DNA of 64,000 nt from Streptomyces kaniharaensis (GCF_009569385.1 NZ_WBOF01000001.1:4875501-4939500); one strand, 5' to 3'; shown: positions 16,427-26,144, counted from the stretch's first letter. Program-made: numbers and translations. Notes: generated by a model from the sequence alone, not told the origin.

Positions 16427-17459
16427 CACGTCTGCCACGCCTGCCACGTCCGCCATGGCCGACATGCCGCAGATGCCGGAGACGGCCGAACGCACCTGGG
16501 TCAGCGCCCACCTCTTCTACCACGGCGACCAGGACGCCGTGGTCGTCGGCGCCGTCCGGCCCGCCGTCGAACGGCTGCGCCTGGCCGGGCAGGCCGAGGG
16601 CTTCTTCTTCCTGCGCTACTGGGAGGGCGGCCCGCACGTGCGGCTGCGGGTGCTCACCGGCCCCGAGCACGTGGCGCAGGTCCGGTCCGTGATCGAGGAG
16701 ACGGCCTCGGAGTTCTACCGGGCCTCGCCGTCGGAGTCCTCGATGACTCCCCGGGAGTACGCCGACTCCGCGCCGGGCCTGGCCGCGCTGGAGCGGATGG
16801 CCGACTACGACACGGTGCTCCACCCGGACAACTCGGTCGCGTTCGTCGACTACGTGCCGGAGACCGAGGTGTTCGGCACCGGCCGCTCGCTGGAGGCGGT
16901 CGAGCGGCAGCTGATGGCGGCCAGCGCGCTGGCGGTGGAGCTGATCGCCCGCGGCCGCAAGCCCGGGCAGCGTGCCATGGACGCCTTCGCCATGCTGGCC
17001 GCCAACCGCACCCTGTTCACCGGTATCCTGCCCGAACTCGCCTACCAGGCCCGGTTCATGGTCGAGAGCGGCGGTCAGGCGGCGCAGCTGATCGGCACGC
17101 CGGAGTTCGAACGGTACTTCGAGGCCAACAAGGCCCAGCTGCGCTCCACCCTGGAGGCGGTGTGGGCGGCCACACGGGGCGTGGCGCTGCCCGACGGGTC
17201 GGTGGCGAACGGCTGGCTGGCGAGCACCAGGGACCTGAACGACACCCTGGTCCAACTGGAGCTGCTGGGCCGGCTGGACGCCTATCCGAGCTTCGAGGCG
17301 CCCGCCGACGTGCTGGACCACATCAACCACCTGGTGCCGCAGCTGATCGTGGAGCGGTGCGCGCACCTGATGTGCAACCGGCTCGGCATCAGCCTGGCCC
17401 AGGAGTCCCACCTGCGGCTGCTGCTGACCCGGACCGCGTTCGACCTGTGTGCGGTGTGA
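16419..17459 (+). CDS. thiopeptide-type bacteriocin biosynthesis protein (SpaB-C domain), copy 1
   Basis: A 346-residue protein of the family that includes the elimination half of split LanB dehydratases (TbtC-like) and the [4+2] pyridine synthases (TbtD-like). The FLRYWEGGPHVRLRVL segment is the hallmark of the family's substrate/Arg region and favours the elimination role. It follows LanB copy 1 with an eight-base overlap, as expected for a dehydratase pair. The pyridine-forming role cannot be excluded, because one of the two copies must perform it if the product is a true thiopeptide. Confidence 0.78.
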   Translation: MSDTSATPATSAMADMPQMPETAERTWVSAHLFYHGDQDAVVVGAVRPAVERLRLAGQAEGFFFLRYWEGGPHVRLRVLTGPEHVAQVRSVIEETASEFYRASPSESSMTPREYADSAPGLAALERMADYDTVLHPDNSVAFVDYVPETEVFGTGRSLEAVERQLMAASALAVELIARGRKPGQRAMDAFAMLAANRTLFTGILPELAYQARFMVESGGQAAQLIGTPEFERYFEANKAQLRSTLEAVWAATRGVALPDGSVANGWLASTRDLNDTLVQLELLGRLDAYPSFEAPADVLDHINHLVPQLIVERCAHLMCNRLGISLAQESHLRLLLTRTAFDLCAV

Positions 17460-17461
17460 CC

Positions 17462-18877
17462 ATGAGCGACCAGGTCACGCGCTACCAGGAGGACGTGCAC
17501 ACGCCGACCGAGGTGGCCGACCCGCAGGCGTTCCCGCCCCGGGTGGTCAAGAGCTACCCGGGCGCGCCGCGGCATCCGCTGCCCTGGCCGCCGGAGCGCG
17601 CCGGGCACCGGCTCGGCCGGTTGCTCGCCGACCTCGGCGGCATCACCCGCTCGCAGTGGCTGACGCCGCTGGACATGCTGCCCTTCACCGACAGCTTCGA
17701 GGCCATCCCCGACGACGACCCGCTGCAGTGGCTGGTGACCAGGCGTCCGACACCGTCGGGCGGCGCCCGCTACAGCGCCGAGTGGTACGTGATCGCCGGT
17801 CCCGACTCCGAGGTGCCGACCGGCGTCCACTACTACGACCCGGCCCGCCACGACCTGGTGCGGCTGCGCGCGGGCGACTACCGCGCCCAGGTCGCCTCCC
17901 GGCCGGCCGCGACGGTGCTCGTGCAGACCAACGTGTTCTGGCGGCTGGCCGCGAAGTACGGCGAGATGCACTACCGGCTCGCCTGTCTGGAGGCCGGCAT
18001 CCAGGTGGCGCAGGCGCTGGCGGTCGCGGGCGAGCAGGAGGCCACGGCCCGGCTCTGCTTCCCCGACGCCGACCTCACTGACCTGCTGGGCCTCGACCCG
18101 CGTGAGGAGGGAGTCCACGCGCTCGTCGAGCTGCTCCCGCCGACGCCGCCCGCCGTGCGCGGCCCGTCGCTGGCCGCCTTCCCGCGCGCCCACGGCGCGC
18201 ACGCGGCCGTGCTCGCACAGAGCCGTCCCGGCCCCGAGCCGCTGGCGACCTGCGCCGCGGGGGACGGCAAGCGGATCAGCCTGCCGCTGGCCGCACCCGA
18301 CCTGCGGGCTGGCACCCTGACCCGGCACGCGGCCATACGCGGCTTCAACGGCGACCCGATGTCGCCCGGCGCGCTGGCCACCGTCCTCGCCGCCTACGGA
18401 CAGCAGGCGCGCTGGGACCTGCCGGCCGATCTGGTCGAGTTCTACTGCGTCGTCGCCGACGTGACCGGCATCCCGTCCGGGGCCTATCGCTACCTGCCCG
18501 ACGAGCACCAGCTGGAGCTGGTCGCCGAGGGCGACCCCCGGCAGCGGCTGCGCGAGGCCGCACTGGCCGCACTGACCCAACAGGGCGCACGGACCGCGAA
18601 CCTGTGGCTGCTGCCGGTCGGCGACGCGGAGGCCGCCGAGGCGCGGTTCGGCGCCCGCTGGTACCGGGTGCAGCAGGCCGCCGCCGGCGCCGCACTGCAC
18701 CGGGCCTGCCTGGCCGCCGCGTCGATCGACGTGGCGAGCCGGATCCAGAACGACGTGCTCACGCACCTGTTGGACCAGTGGTTCGGCCTGGAGGGGCGCA
18801 AGCGCAGCCTGCTGATGGCCCAGCTGGGCACCGAGCACCCTGCCGGGCTGCGCCCCGAGTTCCGGCTGACGTGGTGA
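17462..18877 (+). CDS. SagB-type azoline dehydrogenase, copy 2
   Basis: A 471-residue paralogue of the dehydrogenase at 12189-13766. Shared landmarks are HYRLACLEAGIQVAQAL, DVTGIPSGAYRYLPDEHQLE and a C-terminal ALHRACLAAASID. ATG 17462 lies two bases after the SpaB-C stop. It opens the second enzyme block (dehydrogenase, YcaO, LanB, SpaB-C). It may oxidise a different subset of rings (for example oxazolines, or the C-terminal thiazole), or be an accessory copy; the sequence alone does not decide. Confidence 0.78.
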   Translation: MSDQVTRYQEDVHTPTEVADPQAFPPRVVKSYPGAPRHPLPWPPERAGHRLGRLLADLGGITRSQWLTPLDMLPFTDSFEAIPDDDPLQWLVTRRPTPSGGARYSAEWYVIAGPDSEVPTGVHYYDPARHDLVRLRAGDYRAQVASRPAATVLVQTNVFWRLAAKYGEMHYRLACLEAGIQVAQALAVAGEQEATARLCFPDADLTDLLGLDPREEGVHALVELLPPTPPAVRGPSLAAFPRAHGAHAAVLAQSRPGPEPLATCAAGDGKRISLPLAAPDLRAGTLTRHAAIRGFNGDPMSPGALATVLAAYGQQARWDLPADLVEFYCVVADVTGIPSGAYRYLPDEHQLELVAEGDPRQRLREAALAALTQQGARTANLWLLPVGDAEAAEARFGARWYRVQQAAAGAALHRACLAAASIDVASRIQNDVLTHLLDQWFGLEGRKRSLLMAQLGTEHPAGLRPEFRLTW

Positions 18878-18890
18878 GGGAGAGGCGTAC

Positions 18891-20744
18891 GTGAGTGAGA
18901 CGGTAATCGGCGACGGCCTGCTGGCCGACGCCGTCGCCAGGCGTCCGCCGTCGCTGCTGGTGGTGGCGCACGACGCGTGGGACACCGGGGACTGGGCCGC
19001 CGCCCACGACCGGGGCGAGCCCTGGCTGCCGGTGTGGACCGAGCTCGACCGGGTCGTGATCGGCCCGGTCGTCCGGCCCGGCGAGCCCGGTTGCGCGTGG
19101 TGCGTGCAGACCTGGCGGGCCGCCGCGCCCCGCCGCGACCAGTGGACCGCCGAACTGCGCAAGGACGAGCGGATCGCGCAGCGGCCCTCGCCCTGGCTGT
19201 CCTCCTTCGCCGCCGAGACGGTGCGCGAGCTGCTGCACACCGGCGCGGCCTCGGACTGCTGCTGGTACCTGGGCCTGCGGGACCTCTCCCTCGCCCGGCA
19301 CCCGTTCCTGCCCGACCCGCTGTGCCGGGTCTGCGGGGCGCTGCCGGAGGACACCGCCGCCCTGGCCGCGATCACCCCGCGGTCGCGGCCCAAGCCGCGG
19401 CCGGGGGCCACCAGGGTCCGCGACCTGTCCGAGTCCGAGCTGACCGGCCTGTACGTGGACGCCGAAACCGGCGTGGTCGCCCCGCCGAACGGCATGCGGG
19501 ACGCACGGTTCCCGCTGGCCGAGGCGGTCCTGGCCGAGTACGGCTACCGCGGCGAGGCGGGCTGGGGGCGCGGCCGCGACTACTCCTCCTGCCGGGTCAC
19601 CGCGGTCGCCGAGGCTCTGGAACGCCTGGGCGGCCAGTGGCCCTGGGGCAAGCGGACCACCGTGCGCGGCAGCTACGCCGAGCTCGCGGACGACGCCCTC
19701 GACCCGCGCTCGCTCGGCCTGTTCCCGCCGGAGCGCCACCCGGACCCGGACGGCGTCTACCAGCCGTTCACCGAGGACGCGGTGGTGTCCTGGGTGTGGG
19801 GGTACTCGTTCGGCCGCGCCCGGCCGGTGCTCGTCCCGGAGAGCCACGCCTACTACCGGACGACCTGGCAGCCGGGAGCCGAGGCGGACAAGCCCTTCAC
19901 CTTCGAGATCTCCAACGGCTGCGCGCTCGGCGGCTGCCTGGAGGAGGCGATCCTGCACGGCATCCTGGAGGTCGTCGAGCGCGACGCCTTCCTGATGACC
20001 TGGTACGCCAGGATGCCGGTGCCCGAGGTCGACCTGGCCCGCGCGCCCGACCCGCGCATCGGGCTGGTCGTCGAACGCCTGGAACGGACCGGCTACCGGG
20101 TGCGGGTCTTCGACACGACCCTGTCCGAGGCGATCCCCGCGTTCTGGGTGCTGGCGCAGGACACCGGCGGTGACGCCGCGCGGCCCCGGGTCGTCTGCAC
20201 CAGCGGATCTGCCCTGGACCCGGCCGCCGCCGTGCTCAGCGCCCTCGGCGAGCTCGCGCCCATCGTCGAGCAGGAGCTGCGCCGCTACCCCGCCGAGGCC
20301 GAGCGGGCCCGGCGGATGGCGGCCGATCCCGAGCTGGTGCGCGTGATGACCGACCATGCGCTGTGCAGCGCGACCCCGGAGGCCTTCGACCGCTTCTCCT
20401 TCCTGCTCTCCGGCCCCGACCGCACCATCGGCTGGGACCGCCTGGGCCGCGGCCCCTGGCCGCACCACGCCGACCTGCGGGACGACCTCACCGAGGCCGT
20501 CGGCCGGATGCTGGCGGGCGGCATGGACGTGGTCGTCGTCGACCAGACCTCGCCGCTGCACCGGGCCGCCGGCCTGCACTGCGTGAAGGTCATCGCGCCC
20601 GGCGCGCTGCCGATGACCTTCGGTCACCGCAACCGGCGGATCACCGGCCTGCCCCGGCTGCGGGAGGTGCCGTACCGGCTCGGCCACGCGCCGCACCCGC
20701 TCACCGACGCCGACATCAACCCCCACCCCCACCCGTTCCCATGA
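18891..20744 (+). CDS. YcaO cyclodehydratase, copy 2
   Basis: A 617-residue paralogue of the YcaO at 10543-12192 with a longer N-terminal E1-like region carrying the zinc cysteines Cys68/Cys71 (CAWC) and Cys145/Cys148 (CRVC). YcaO motifs are VTAVAEALERLGG and CALGGCLEEAILHGILEVVE; the tail is again PHPHPFP. The GTG at 18891 follows a GGGAGAGG ribosome binding site. The ATGA overlap with LanB copy 2 couples translation. The extra N-terminal length could give it independent peptide recognition, since no second leader-binding protein gene is present. Confidence 0.86.
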   Translation: MSETVIGDGLLADAVARRPPSLLVVAHDAWDTGDWAAAHDRGEPWLPVWTELDRVVIGPVVRPGEPGCAWCVQTWRAAAPRRDQWTAELRKDERIAQRPSPWLSSFAAETVRELLHTGAASDCCWYLGLRDLSLARHPFLPDPLCRVCGALPEDTAALAAITPRSRPKPRPGATRVRDLSESELTGLYVDAETGVVAPPNGMRDARFPLAEAVLAEYGYRGEAGWGRGRDYSSCRVTAVAEALERLGGQWPWGKRTTVRGSYAELADDALDPRSLGLFPPERHPDPDGVYQPFTEDAVVSWVWGYSFGRARPVLVPESHAYYRTTWQPGAEADKPFTFEISNGCALGGCLEEAILHGILEVVERDAFLMTWYARMPVPEVDLARAPDPRIGLVVERLERTGYRVRVFDTTLSEAIPAFWVLAQDTGGDAARPRVVCTSGSALDPAAAVLSALGELAPIVEQELRRYPAEAERARRMAADPELVRVMTDHALCSATPEAFDRFSFLLSGPDRTIGWDRLGRGPWPHHADLRDDLTEAVGRMLAGGMDVVVVDQTSPLHRAAGLHCVKVIAPGALPMTFGHRNRRITGLPRLREVPYRLGHAPHPLTDADINPHPHPFP

Positions 20745-23167
20745 GCAGCCGTCACCCCACCACCGTCGCCCCCACCTTCGGGGTCCGGGTCGCGGCCCTG
20801 CCGGCGGCCGTGACCGAGCGGCTGGTCGACAAGCGGCTGCGCGACGCGCTGCTGGCGACGGCGGGCACGGCCACCGAGCTGACGGCCCGCGCGGCCGCGC
20901 TGTCCGACCGCTGCCACGCGGTGATCGGGGCGCTCCCGGACCCGGCCGCCAAGCCGAAGCTGGTCGCGCTGCGGCGCCGCGTGCACCAGCTGCGGGACAC
21001 GTCGAGACTGCTGGCCGATCCGCTGGTCGCCGCCGCCCTCGGCCACGAACTGGCCGCTGATGTCGCCGAGTTCGGGCACAGCGTGGACCGGTACCGGGCC
21101 GAGCGTGCGGAGCTGCCGGCGCTGCTGGCCGAGGCGGAGCGGGCCGTGACCGCCGCCCTGCGGGAGATCGGCGCCCACCCCCGCTTCGACCAGGGCCTCG
21201 CCCATGCCAGCCCCACCCTGCGCGAGGTGCTGCGGCGCAGGCCGGGCCGACAGGAGCTGATCCGGCTGGCCGTCTACGTCGCCCGGGCCGCCGTCAAGAC
21301 CAGCCCGTTCAGCACCTTCACCGCGAGCGGCCTGGGCCGCTTCGTCCCGGACGGTCCGGCGCTGCGCTGGACCGCGACCGCACCGGCTCGGTCGGTCGTC
21401 GAGCTCGATCTCGCGGCGCTGGTCCCGCTGGCCGCAGAACGGACCGGGGCGACCAGTACTCGGGTCGGCGTCAACCCGAGCGCGCGGGTGGTCTCGGGCG
21501 CCGTCCAGTTCCTCGGCCCGGCGCCGAGGGAGGAACTGCTCAGCCTGCCGCTGACCGCGTCGCTGCGGCACTGCCTGCGGACCGCCGCCGCCCGGCCGAC
21601 CCTCGCCGAGCTGACCGCCGGACTTCCCGCGCCGCCGGACCAGGCCGCCGGGTATCTGCGCTCGCTGCTGGCAGCCGGACTGCTGCTGGCCGAGCCCGAT
21701 CTCGACGAGCACGGCCCCGACCCGCTCGGCCAGTTGGTGCGGCGCGCACCCGAGCTGGCTCCGGTCCGGGAGGCGCTGCGCGCCTACGCGCACGCCGACG
21801 GATCCGAGCGGGCCGTGCTCGGGGCGACGCTGTCCGAACGCCTCGCGCCGCTCGGCGTCACCGGCCGGCTGCGGGACGTGGTGACCGAGCAGTCGGTCAT
21901 CCCCGGCGTGGTGATCGAGGCGGGTCTGCCGTCGTGGCAGGCGGCCCTCGACGATCTGGCCCTCACCTGCCGGCTGTTGGCCGTCTTCGACCACACGCTG
22001 CCGTTCAAGCTGGCGATCGCCTCGTTCGTCAGGGAGCGGTTCGGAGTGGGGACGCCGGTGCCGTTCGACCGGTTCTACGCCGAGCTGGTGCGGGGCGGCC
22101 GTGAGGCGATGCGCCTGCATCCGGCCGCCGTCGCCTTCGCCGCGACCGGGTTGACCGGGACCCTGGCCGCCAGCCCGATCGCGGAGGTGCGCCGACTGGC
22201 CGGCCTGATCGGCGAGGTGCGGCGTTCGCTGCCGGACCGGCGGCGGATCGCGCAGGTGCTGGATGCGCTCCCGGCCTGGGTGCGCCCGGTGGGATCGGTC
22301 GCGGTCTACGCCCAGTACGACGGCGGGCAGTTGGTCGTCAACGCGGTCAACTCCGGCTTCGGCCGCGGCCGCTCCCAGCTGCGCCGGTTGCTGAGCGCCG
22401 TCGGCGGGGATCCGCTCCCGGTCGCGGCGGTGCACCCGGGCGGGGCGAGGTACGCCGAGTTCGCGCAGACCCTGGCCACCTCGCTCAACCAGCGCGAGTT
22501 CGCCCTGCCGGAGCGCCTCGACTACCCGCCGCCCGCCCGGCTGACCGTCGGCGTGGGAGCGGACGGTCTGCCGGTCCTGCTCGACGGCGGAACGGCCGTC
22601 CGCCCCGTCCACGGCGGGCTCTCCTACGAGCGACAGCTCCCCCCCGTGATGGCCCTGCTGGTGGAGGCGTTCGGCGAGAACCCGATCCTGCTCCGGCCCG
22701 ACCAGCCGCTGCAGCACGACGCCGCCGCGGGGACCGGGACGGGCCGGGTCCTGCACGCGCCGCGGCTGGACGTCGGGCGCGTGGTGCTCAGGCGGGCCAC
22801 CTGGGTGGCCCAGCCGGGGACCCTGCCGCGCCGCGCGGCCGGCCAGTCCGACGCGGACTTCCTGCTCCTGCTGGCGGCCTGGCTGACCGAACACGGCATC
22901 CCGCCCCGGTTCTTCGCCTCCGTGCTGCGCCTGGGCGACGGCTCGGCCGGCTCACTCGCCCGCGACCGGGCCCGAAAACCGCTGCTGGTCGACATCGGCT
23001 CGCCGCCGCTGGTGATGGCCTTCGAGAAACTGGCTGCCGATCCGGCCGCCGCGGCGGTCTTCTCCGAGGTCGCGCCGGAGCCGGAGACGGCACTCACCGA
23101 CCACGAGGGCCTGCCGCGGGTGACCGAATTCCTGATCGAGCTGAACTGTCAAGGAGATGGACGATGA
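20741..23167 (+). CDS. LanB-type glutamylating dehydratase (N domain), copy 2
   Basis: An 808-residue paralogue of the protein at 13766-16426. The AVKTSPFSTFTASGLGRF motif and NSGFGRGRSQLRRLL match equivalent positions in copy 1, but overall similarity is limited and it is about 80 residues shorter. It overlaps the second SpaB-C gene by four bases (ATGA). Having two glutamylation enzymes for a core with only three Ser and one Thr suggests residue-selective dehydration or different timing relative to azole formation (inference). Confidence 0.84.
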   Translation: MSSRHPTTVAPTFGVRVAALPAAVTERLVDKRLRDALLATAGTATELTARAAALSDRCHAVIGALPDPAAKPKLVALRRRVHQLRDTSRLLADPLVAAALGHELAADVAEFGHSVDRYRAERAELPALLAEAERAVTAALREIGAHPRFDQGLAHASPTLREVLRRRPGRQELIRLAVYVARAAVKTSPFSTFTASGLGRFVPDGPALRWTATAPARSVVELDLAALVPLAAERTGATSTRVGVNPSARVVSGAVQFLGPAPREELLSLPLTASLRHCLRTAAARPTLAELTAGLPAPPDQAAGYLRSLLAAGLLLAEPDLDEHGPDPLGQLVRRAPELAPVREALRAYAHADGSERAVLGATLSERLAPLGVTGRLRDVVTEQSVIPGVVIEAGLPSWQAALDDLALTCRLLAVFDHTLPFKLAIASFVRERFGVGTPVPFDRFYAELVRGGREAMRLHPAAVAFAATGLTGTLAASPIAEVRRLAGLIGEVRRSLPDRRRIAQVLDALPAWVRPVGSVAVYAQYDGGQLVVNAVNSGFGRGRSQLRRLLSAVGGDPLPVAAVHPGGARYAEFAQTLATSLNQREFALPERLDYPPPARLTVGVGADGLPVLLDGGTAVRPVHGGLSYERQLPPVMALLVEAFGENPILLRPDQPLQHDAAAGTGTGRVLHAPRLDVGRVVLRRATWVAQPGTLPRRAAGQSDADFLLLLAAWLTEHGIPPRFFASVLRLGDGSAGSLARDRARKPLLVDIGSPPLVMAFEKLAADPAAAAVFSEVAPEPETALTDHEGLPRVTEFLIELNCQGDGR

Positions 23168-24270
23168 CGGAGTCCACCTGGCGCAGCGTGAACGTCTACC
23201 ATCACGACGGCGACCGGACCGATCTGCTGCTCGACGCGGTGCGCCCGTTCCTGCGCGCCGTGGCCCCCGCGACCTCCCGGGTCTGGTTCCAGCCGCACTG
23301 GCGGCGCGGGCCGCACGTCCGCATCCCGATCCAGGCGAGCGCCGAGACCTTCGACACCGTGGTCGCTCCGGCCGCGGCGGACATCCTCGGCGCGTACCTG
23401 CGGGCGCACCCGTCCACGGCGGTGCTCGACGAGCAGGCCGCGCTGGAGCAGCACCGGCTGCTCGCCCGGTACGAGCGCGAGCAGGGGCCGTTGACCCCGT
23501 GGGCGGCCAACAACTCCGTCGAGGTCGAGCCCTTCGACCGGCGCCTGTCCGTCCTCGGCGGGCAGGCCGCGGCCGACCTGCTCGCCGACTACTACGTGGA
23601 CACCAACGACACCGTCTTCGCCGTCCTGGACCGGGTCCGCGGCGGCGGTTCGAGGATGGCGCTCGCGGTCGACCTGTTCATCGCGGCGGCGCACCGGTTC
23701 CTGCCGCCGGTGACCTACGGCTACCTCTCCTACCGCGGGCACGCCGACGCCTTCCTCGCCAAGCACCCCGACGGTCTGCGCGAGCGGTTCGACCGGGTCT
23801 ACGAGAGCAACGCGGAGCGCTTCAGGCAACGGGTCGTCACCATCACGGCGGCGGCCGACTACCACGAGGTGCTGCCGTTCGGCAGCCTGCTCGACACCCT
23901 GCTGCGCTACCGCAACCGGGCCGACGAGCTGATCCGGGCCGGGGAGCTGGCGCTCGACACCGACGCGAACGGCCAACCGGAGGAGTGGGGTTCGAGCTGG
24001 AGCGCCTGGTCCGACCGCAGCCCGTTCCACCGGACGCTCGGCGGCCACCGGGGGGCGGCGGACCAACTCGGCGGCTGGAACACCTTCCAGCAGTACCGGG
24101 TCGTCCTCAACTGGCTGTATCTGAACATGTACCGGATCGGCATCGGCGAGCTGGAACGCAACCTGGTCTGCCACGTGGTCTCCCGGGCCGTGGAGGACGT
24201 GAACGGGGTGACCGCGATGGACAGGATCCAGGACCTGATCGGCTTCGTCGACAGCGGCGGTCGTCTGTAG
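23164..24270 (+). CDS. thiopeptide-type bacteriocin biosynthesis protein (SpaB-C domain), copy 2
   Basis: A 368-residue paralogue in the same family as 16419-17459. VWFQPHWRRGPHVRIPI aligns with the GPHVR segment of copy 1, but the rest differs considerably, with a helical region AADLLADYYVDTNDTVFAVL and a C-terminal WLYLNMYRIGIGELERNLVC that is typical of such proteins. It is the best remaining candidate for the [4+2] cycloaddition enzyme if copy 1 is the elimination partner, but the reverse assignment or two elimination enzymes are possible. Confidence 0.74.
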   Translation: MTESTWRSVNVYHHDGDRTDLLLDAVRPFLRAVAPATSRVWFQPHWRRGPHVRIPIQASAETFDTVVAPAAADILGAYLRAHPSTAVLDEQAALEQHRLLARYEREQGPLTPWAANNSVEVEPFDRRLSVLGGQAAADLLADYYVDTNDTVFAVLDRVRGGGSRMALAVDLFIAAAHRFLPPVTYGYLSYRGHADAFLAKHPDGLRERFDRVYESNAERFRQRVVTITAAADYHEVLPFGSLLDTLLRYRNRADELIRAGELALDTDANGQPEEWGSSWSAWSDRSPFHRTLGGHRGAADQLGGWNTFQQYRVVLNWLYLNMYRIGIGELERNLVCHVVSRAVEDVNGVTAMDRIQDLIGFVDSGGRL

Positions 24271-24297
24271 CCGGACCACAGGAGAGGGGAGCACGAG

Positions 24298-25263
24298 ATG
24301 AACCACGCCGTCACCGTCACCGACCTGGTCAAGCGCTACCACCCGCAGGCGCCGCCCGCCGTCGACGGTCTGAGCTTCACCGTCGCGAAGGGCGAGGTCT
24401 TCGGCCTGCTCGGCCCAAACGGGGCGGGAAAGTCCACCACCGTCGGCGTGCTGACCACGCGGATCCTGCCGACCTCGGGCCGCTGCCTGGTCCTCGGCAC
24501 GGACGTGGTGGCCCACCCCGCCGCGGCGAAACGCCTGCTGGCGGTGGTGCCGCAGCGTCAGAACCTGGACCGCTCACTGGACGTGCGACAGAACCTGCTC
24601 TTCCACGCGCGCTACCACGGCGTCCGTCGCGAGCAACGGCTGCGCCGCGCGGCGGAGCTGCTCGAACTGATGGGGCTCACCGACCAGGCCGGCCAGCGGG
24701 TCGAGCGGCTCTCCGGCGGCCAGGCCCAGCGGGTCGTGATCGCGCGGGCGCTGATGCACGCCCCCGAGGTGCTGTTCCTGGACGAGCCCTCGACCGGGCT
24801 GGACCCGCAGTCGCGGCTCTTCCTGCACGAGCGCATCCGCGAACTGCGCGACCGCGGCGTCACCGTGGTGCTCACGACGCACGACATGGACGAGGCCGAG
24901 AGCCTGTCCGACCGCGTCGGCATCGTCGACCACGGCCGGCTGCTGGCGTTGGACACGCCGCGTGCGCTCACCGCGGCACTCCCCGGCGGCGCCACGATCA
25001 CCGCGCGGGCCCGCGTCACGCTGGGGTCTGCCGACACGATCGCCGCCGCGCTGGCGGAGCTGCCCGGCGCCGGCGCCGTCGACCACGACGCGTCTTCCGG
25101 CTGCTTCCGGGTACGCACGGAGAAGGACCCGGCCGCGCTGCTGCCGGATGTGCTGCGCACCGTCGTGGAGCGAGGGGAGGGGGCCGATCTGGTCGACCTG
25201 TCGGTCGAGCGGCCGAGCCTGCGGGACGTCTTCATCAGCCTGACCGGAAGGGAACTGCGGTGA
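24298..25263 (+). CDS. ABC exporter ATP-binding protein (DrrA-like)
   Basis: A 321-residue ATPase with Walker A GPNGAGKST (residues 39-47), signature RLSGGQAQR, Walker B EVLFLDEPSTGLDP and switch LTTHDMDEAE. It has the longer C-terminal tail of the daunorubicin-resistance ATPase group. A strong AGGAGAGGGG precedes the ATG at 24298, 27 bases after the SpaB-C gene. Coupled by GTGA overlap to the permease, it probably exports the finished peptide and gives partial self-protection. Confidence 0.87.
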   Translation: MNHAVTVTDLVKRYHPQAPPAVDGLSFTVAKGEVFGLLGPNGAGKSTTVGVLTTRILPTSGRCLVLGTDVVAHPAAAKRLLAVVPQRQNLDRSLDVRQNLLFHARYHGVRREQRLRRAAELLELMGLTDQAGQRVERLSGGQAQRVVIARALMHAPEVLFLDEPSTGLDPQSRLFLHERIRELRDRGVTVVLTTHDMDEAESLSDRVGIVDHGRLLALDTPRALTAALPGGATITARARVTLGSADTIAAALAELPGAGAVDHDASSGCFRVRTEKDPAALLPDVLRTVVERGEGADLVDLSVERPSLRDVFISLTGRELR

Positions 25264-26102
25264 CCACGTTGGCGGAGACCGCCGAACCGGACACGAGCCC
25301 CGACGCCGGGAGGCGACCGCGGTACGACCTCGGGTCGGTGCTGCGGACCTTCCTCGCGGTCCTGTGGCGCGACGTGTTCACCACGACCCGCCGGCCGACC
25401 GCCTTCCTCGTGCAGGTGATCGTCCAACCGCTGCTGCTGTTCTTCGTCTTCGGCAAGGTGCTGGACGAAGCCGGCTACACCAGGGGCGACTTCGGCGCGA
25501 CGCTGCTTCCCGGTGTGATGGCGCTCAACGCGGTGTTGGTGTCCCTGCAGAACACCGCGATGCCGCTGATCATGGACTTCTCCTGGTCCGGCGAGATCGA
25601 GGACCGGCTGCTCGCGCCGTTGCCGGGACCTCTGGTGGCCGCGGCCAAGCTGGTCTTCGGGACGCTCTGCGGCCTGTTCGCCGGGTTGGTCATGGCCCCG
25701 ATCGGCTTTCTCGTACTCGGCACCTCCGGCTGGGCGCCGACGGTCTGGCCAAGTGTGCTGCTCATCCTCGCACTTGGCTCGGCGACCGGAGCCGCCATCG
25801 GGCTGGTGCTGGGCACGGTGATCGCCCCGGACCGCATCAGTGTCACCTTCGCGCTGGTTCTGGCCCCGGTGACGTTCACCGGATCCGTCCAGTACCCGTG
25901 GTCGTCCCTCGGCCACGTCGGATGGTTCCAGGTGATCTCCGCGCTCAACCCGCTGACCTACGTCAGCGAGGGGCTGCGGGCCGCGACGCTGCCCGGCCAC
26001 GGGTCCATCGCCCTGTGGACCGATGTCCTGGTGCTGCTCCTCGCGCTGCTGGTCGCCGCGGCGGTCGGCATCAGGGGGTTCATGTCCCGCGCGATCGGCT
26101 GA
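25260..26102 (+). CDS. ABC-2 type exporter permease (DrrB-like)
   Basis: A 280-residue membrane protein with about six transmembrane segments and the ABC-2 features VIVQPLLLFFVFGKVL near the N terminus and VQYPWSSLGHVGWFQVISAL, followed by NPLTYVSEGLRAA, near the C terminus. It starts with GTG overlapping the ATPase stop. The partner of the DrrA-like ATPase and the last gene of the maturation operon; 127 bases separate it from the HxlR regulator. Confidence 0.87.
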   Translation: MTTLAETAEPDTSPDAGRRPRYDLGSVLRTFLAVLWRDVFTTTRRPTAFLVQVIVQPLLLFFVFGKVLDEAGYTRGDFGATLLPGVMALNAVLVSLQNTAMPLIMDFSWSGEIEDRLLAPLPGPLVAAAKLVFGTLCGLFAGLVMAPIGFLVLGTSGWAPTVWPSVLLILALGSATGAAIGLVLGTVIAPDRISVTFALVLAPVTFTGSVQYPWSSLGHVGWFQVISALNPLTYVSEGLRAATLPGHGSIALWTDVLVLLLALLVAAAVGIRGFMSRAIG

Positions 26103-26132
26103 TGGTCTTTCGGAACGCAGCAATGTTGTTCA

Positions 26133-26144
26133 ATATGACCATAT
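26133..26144. promoter_or_regulatory. AT-rich palindrome upstream of the HxlR gene
   Basis: ATATG-AC-CATAT, perfect 5-base arms, lies within a strikingly AT-rich stretch (26120-26153) in otherwise very GC-rich DNA. Its position about 90 bases before the HxlR start fits a promoter with an autoregulatory operator (inference). Confidence 0.4.
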
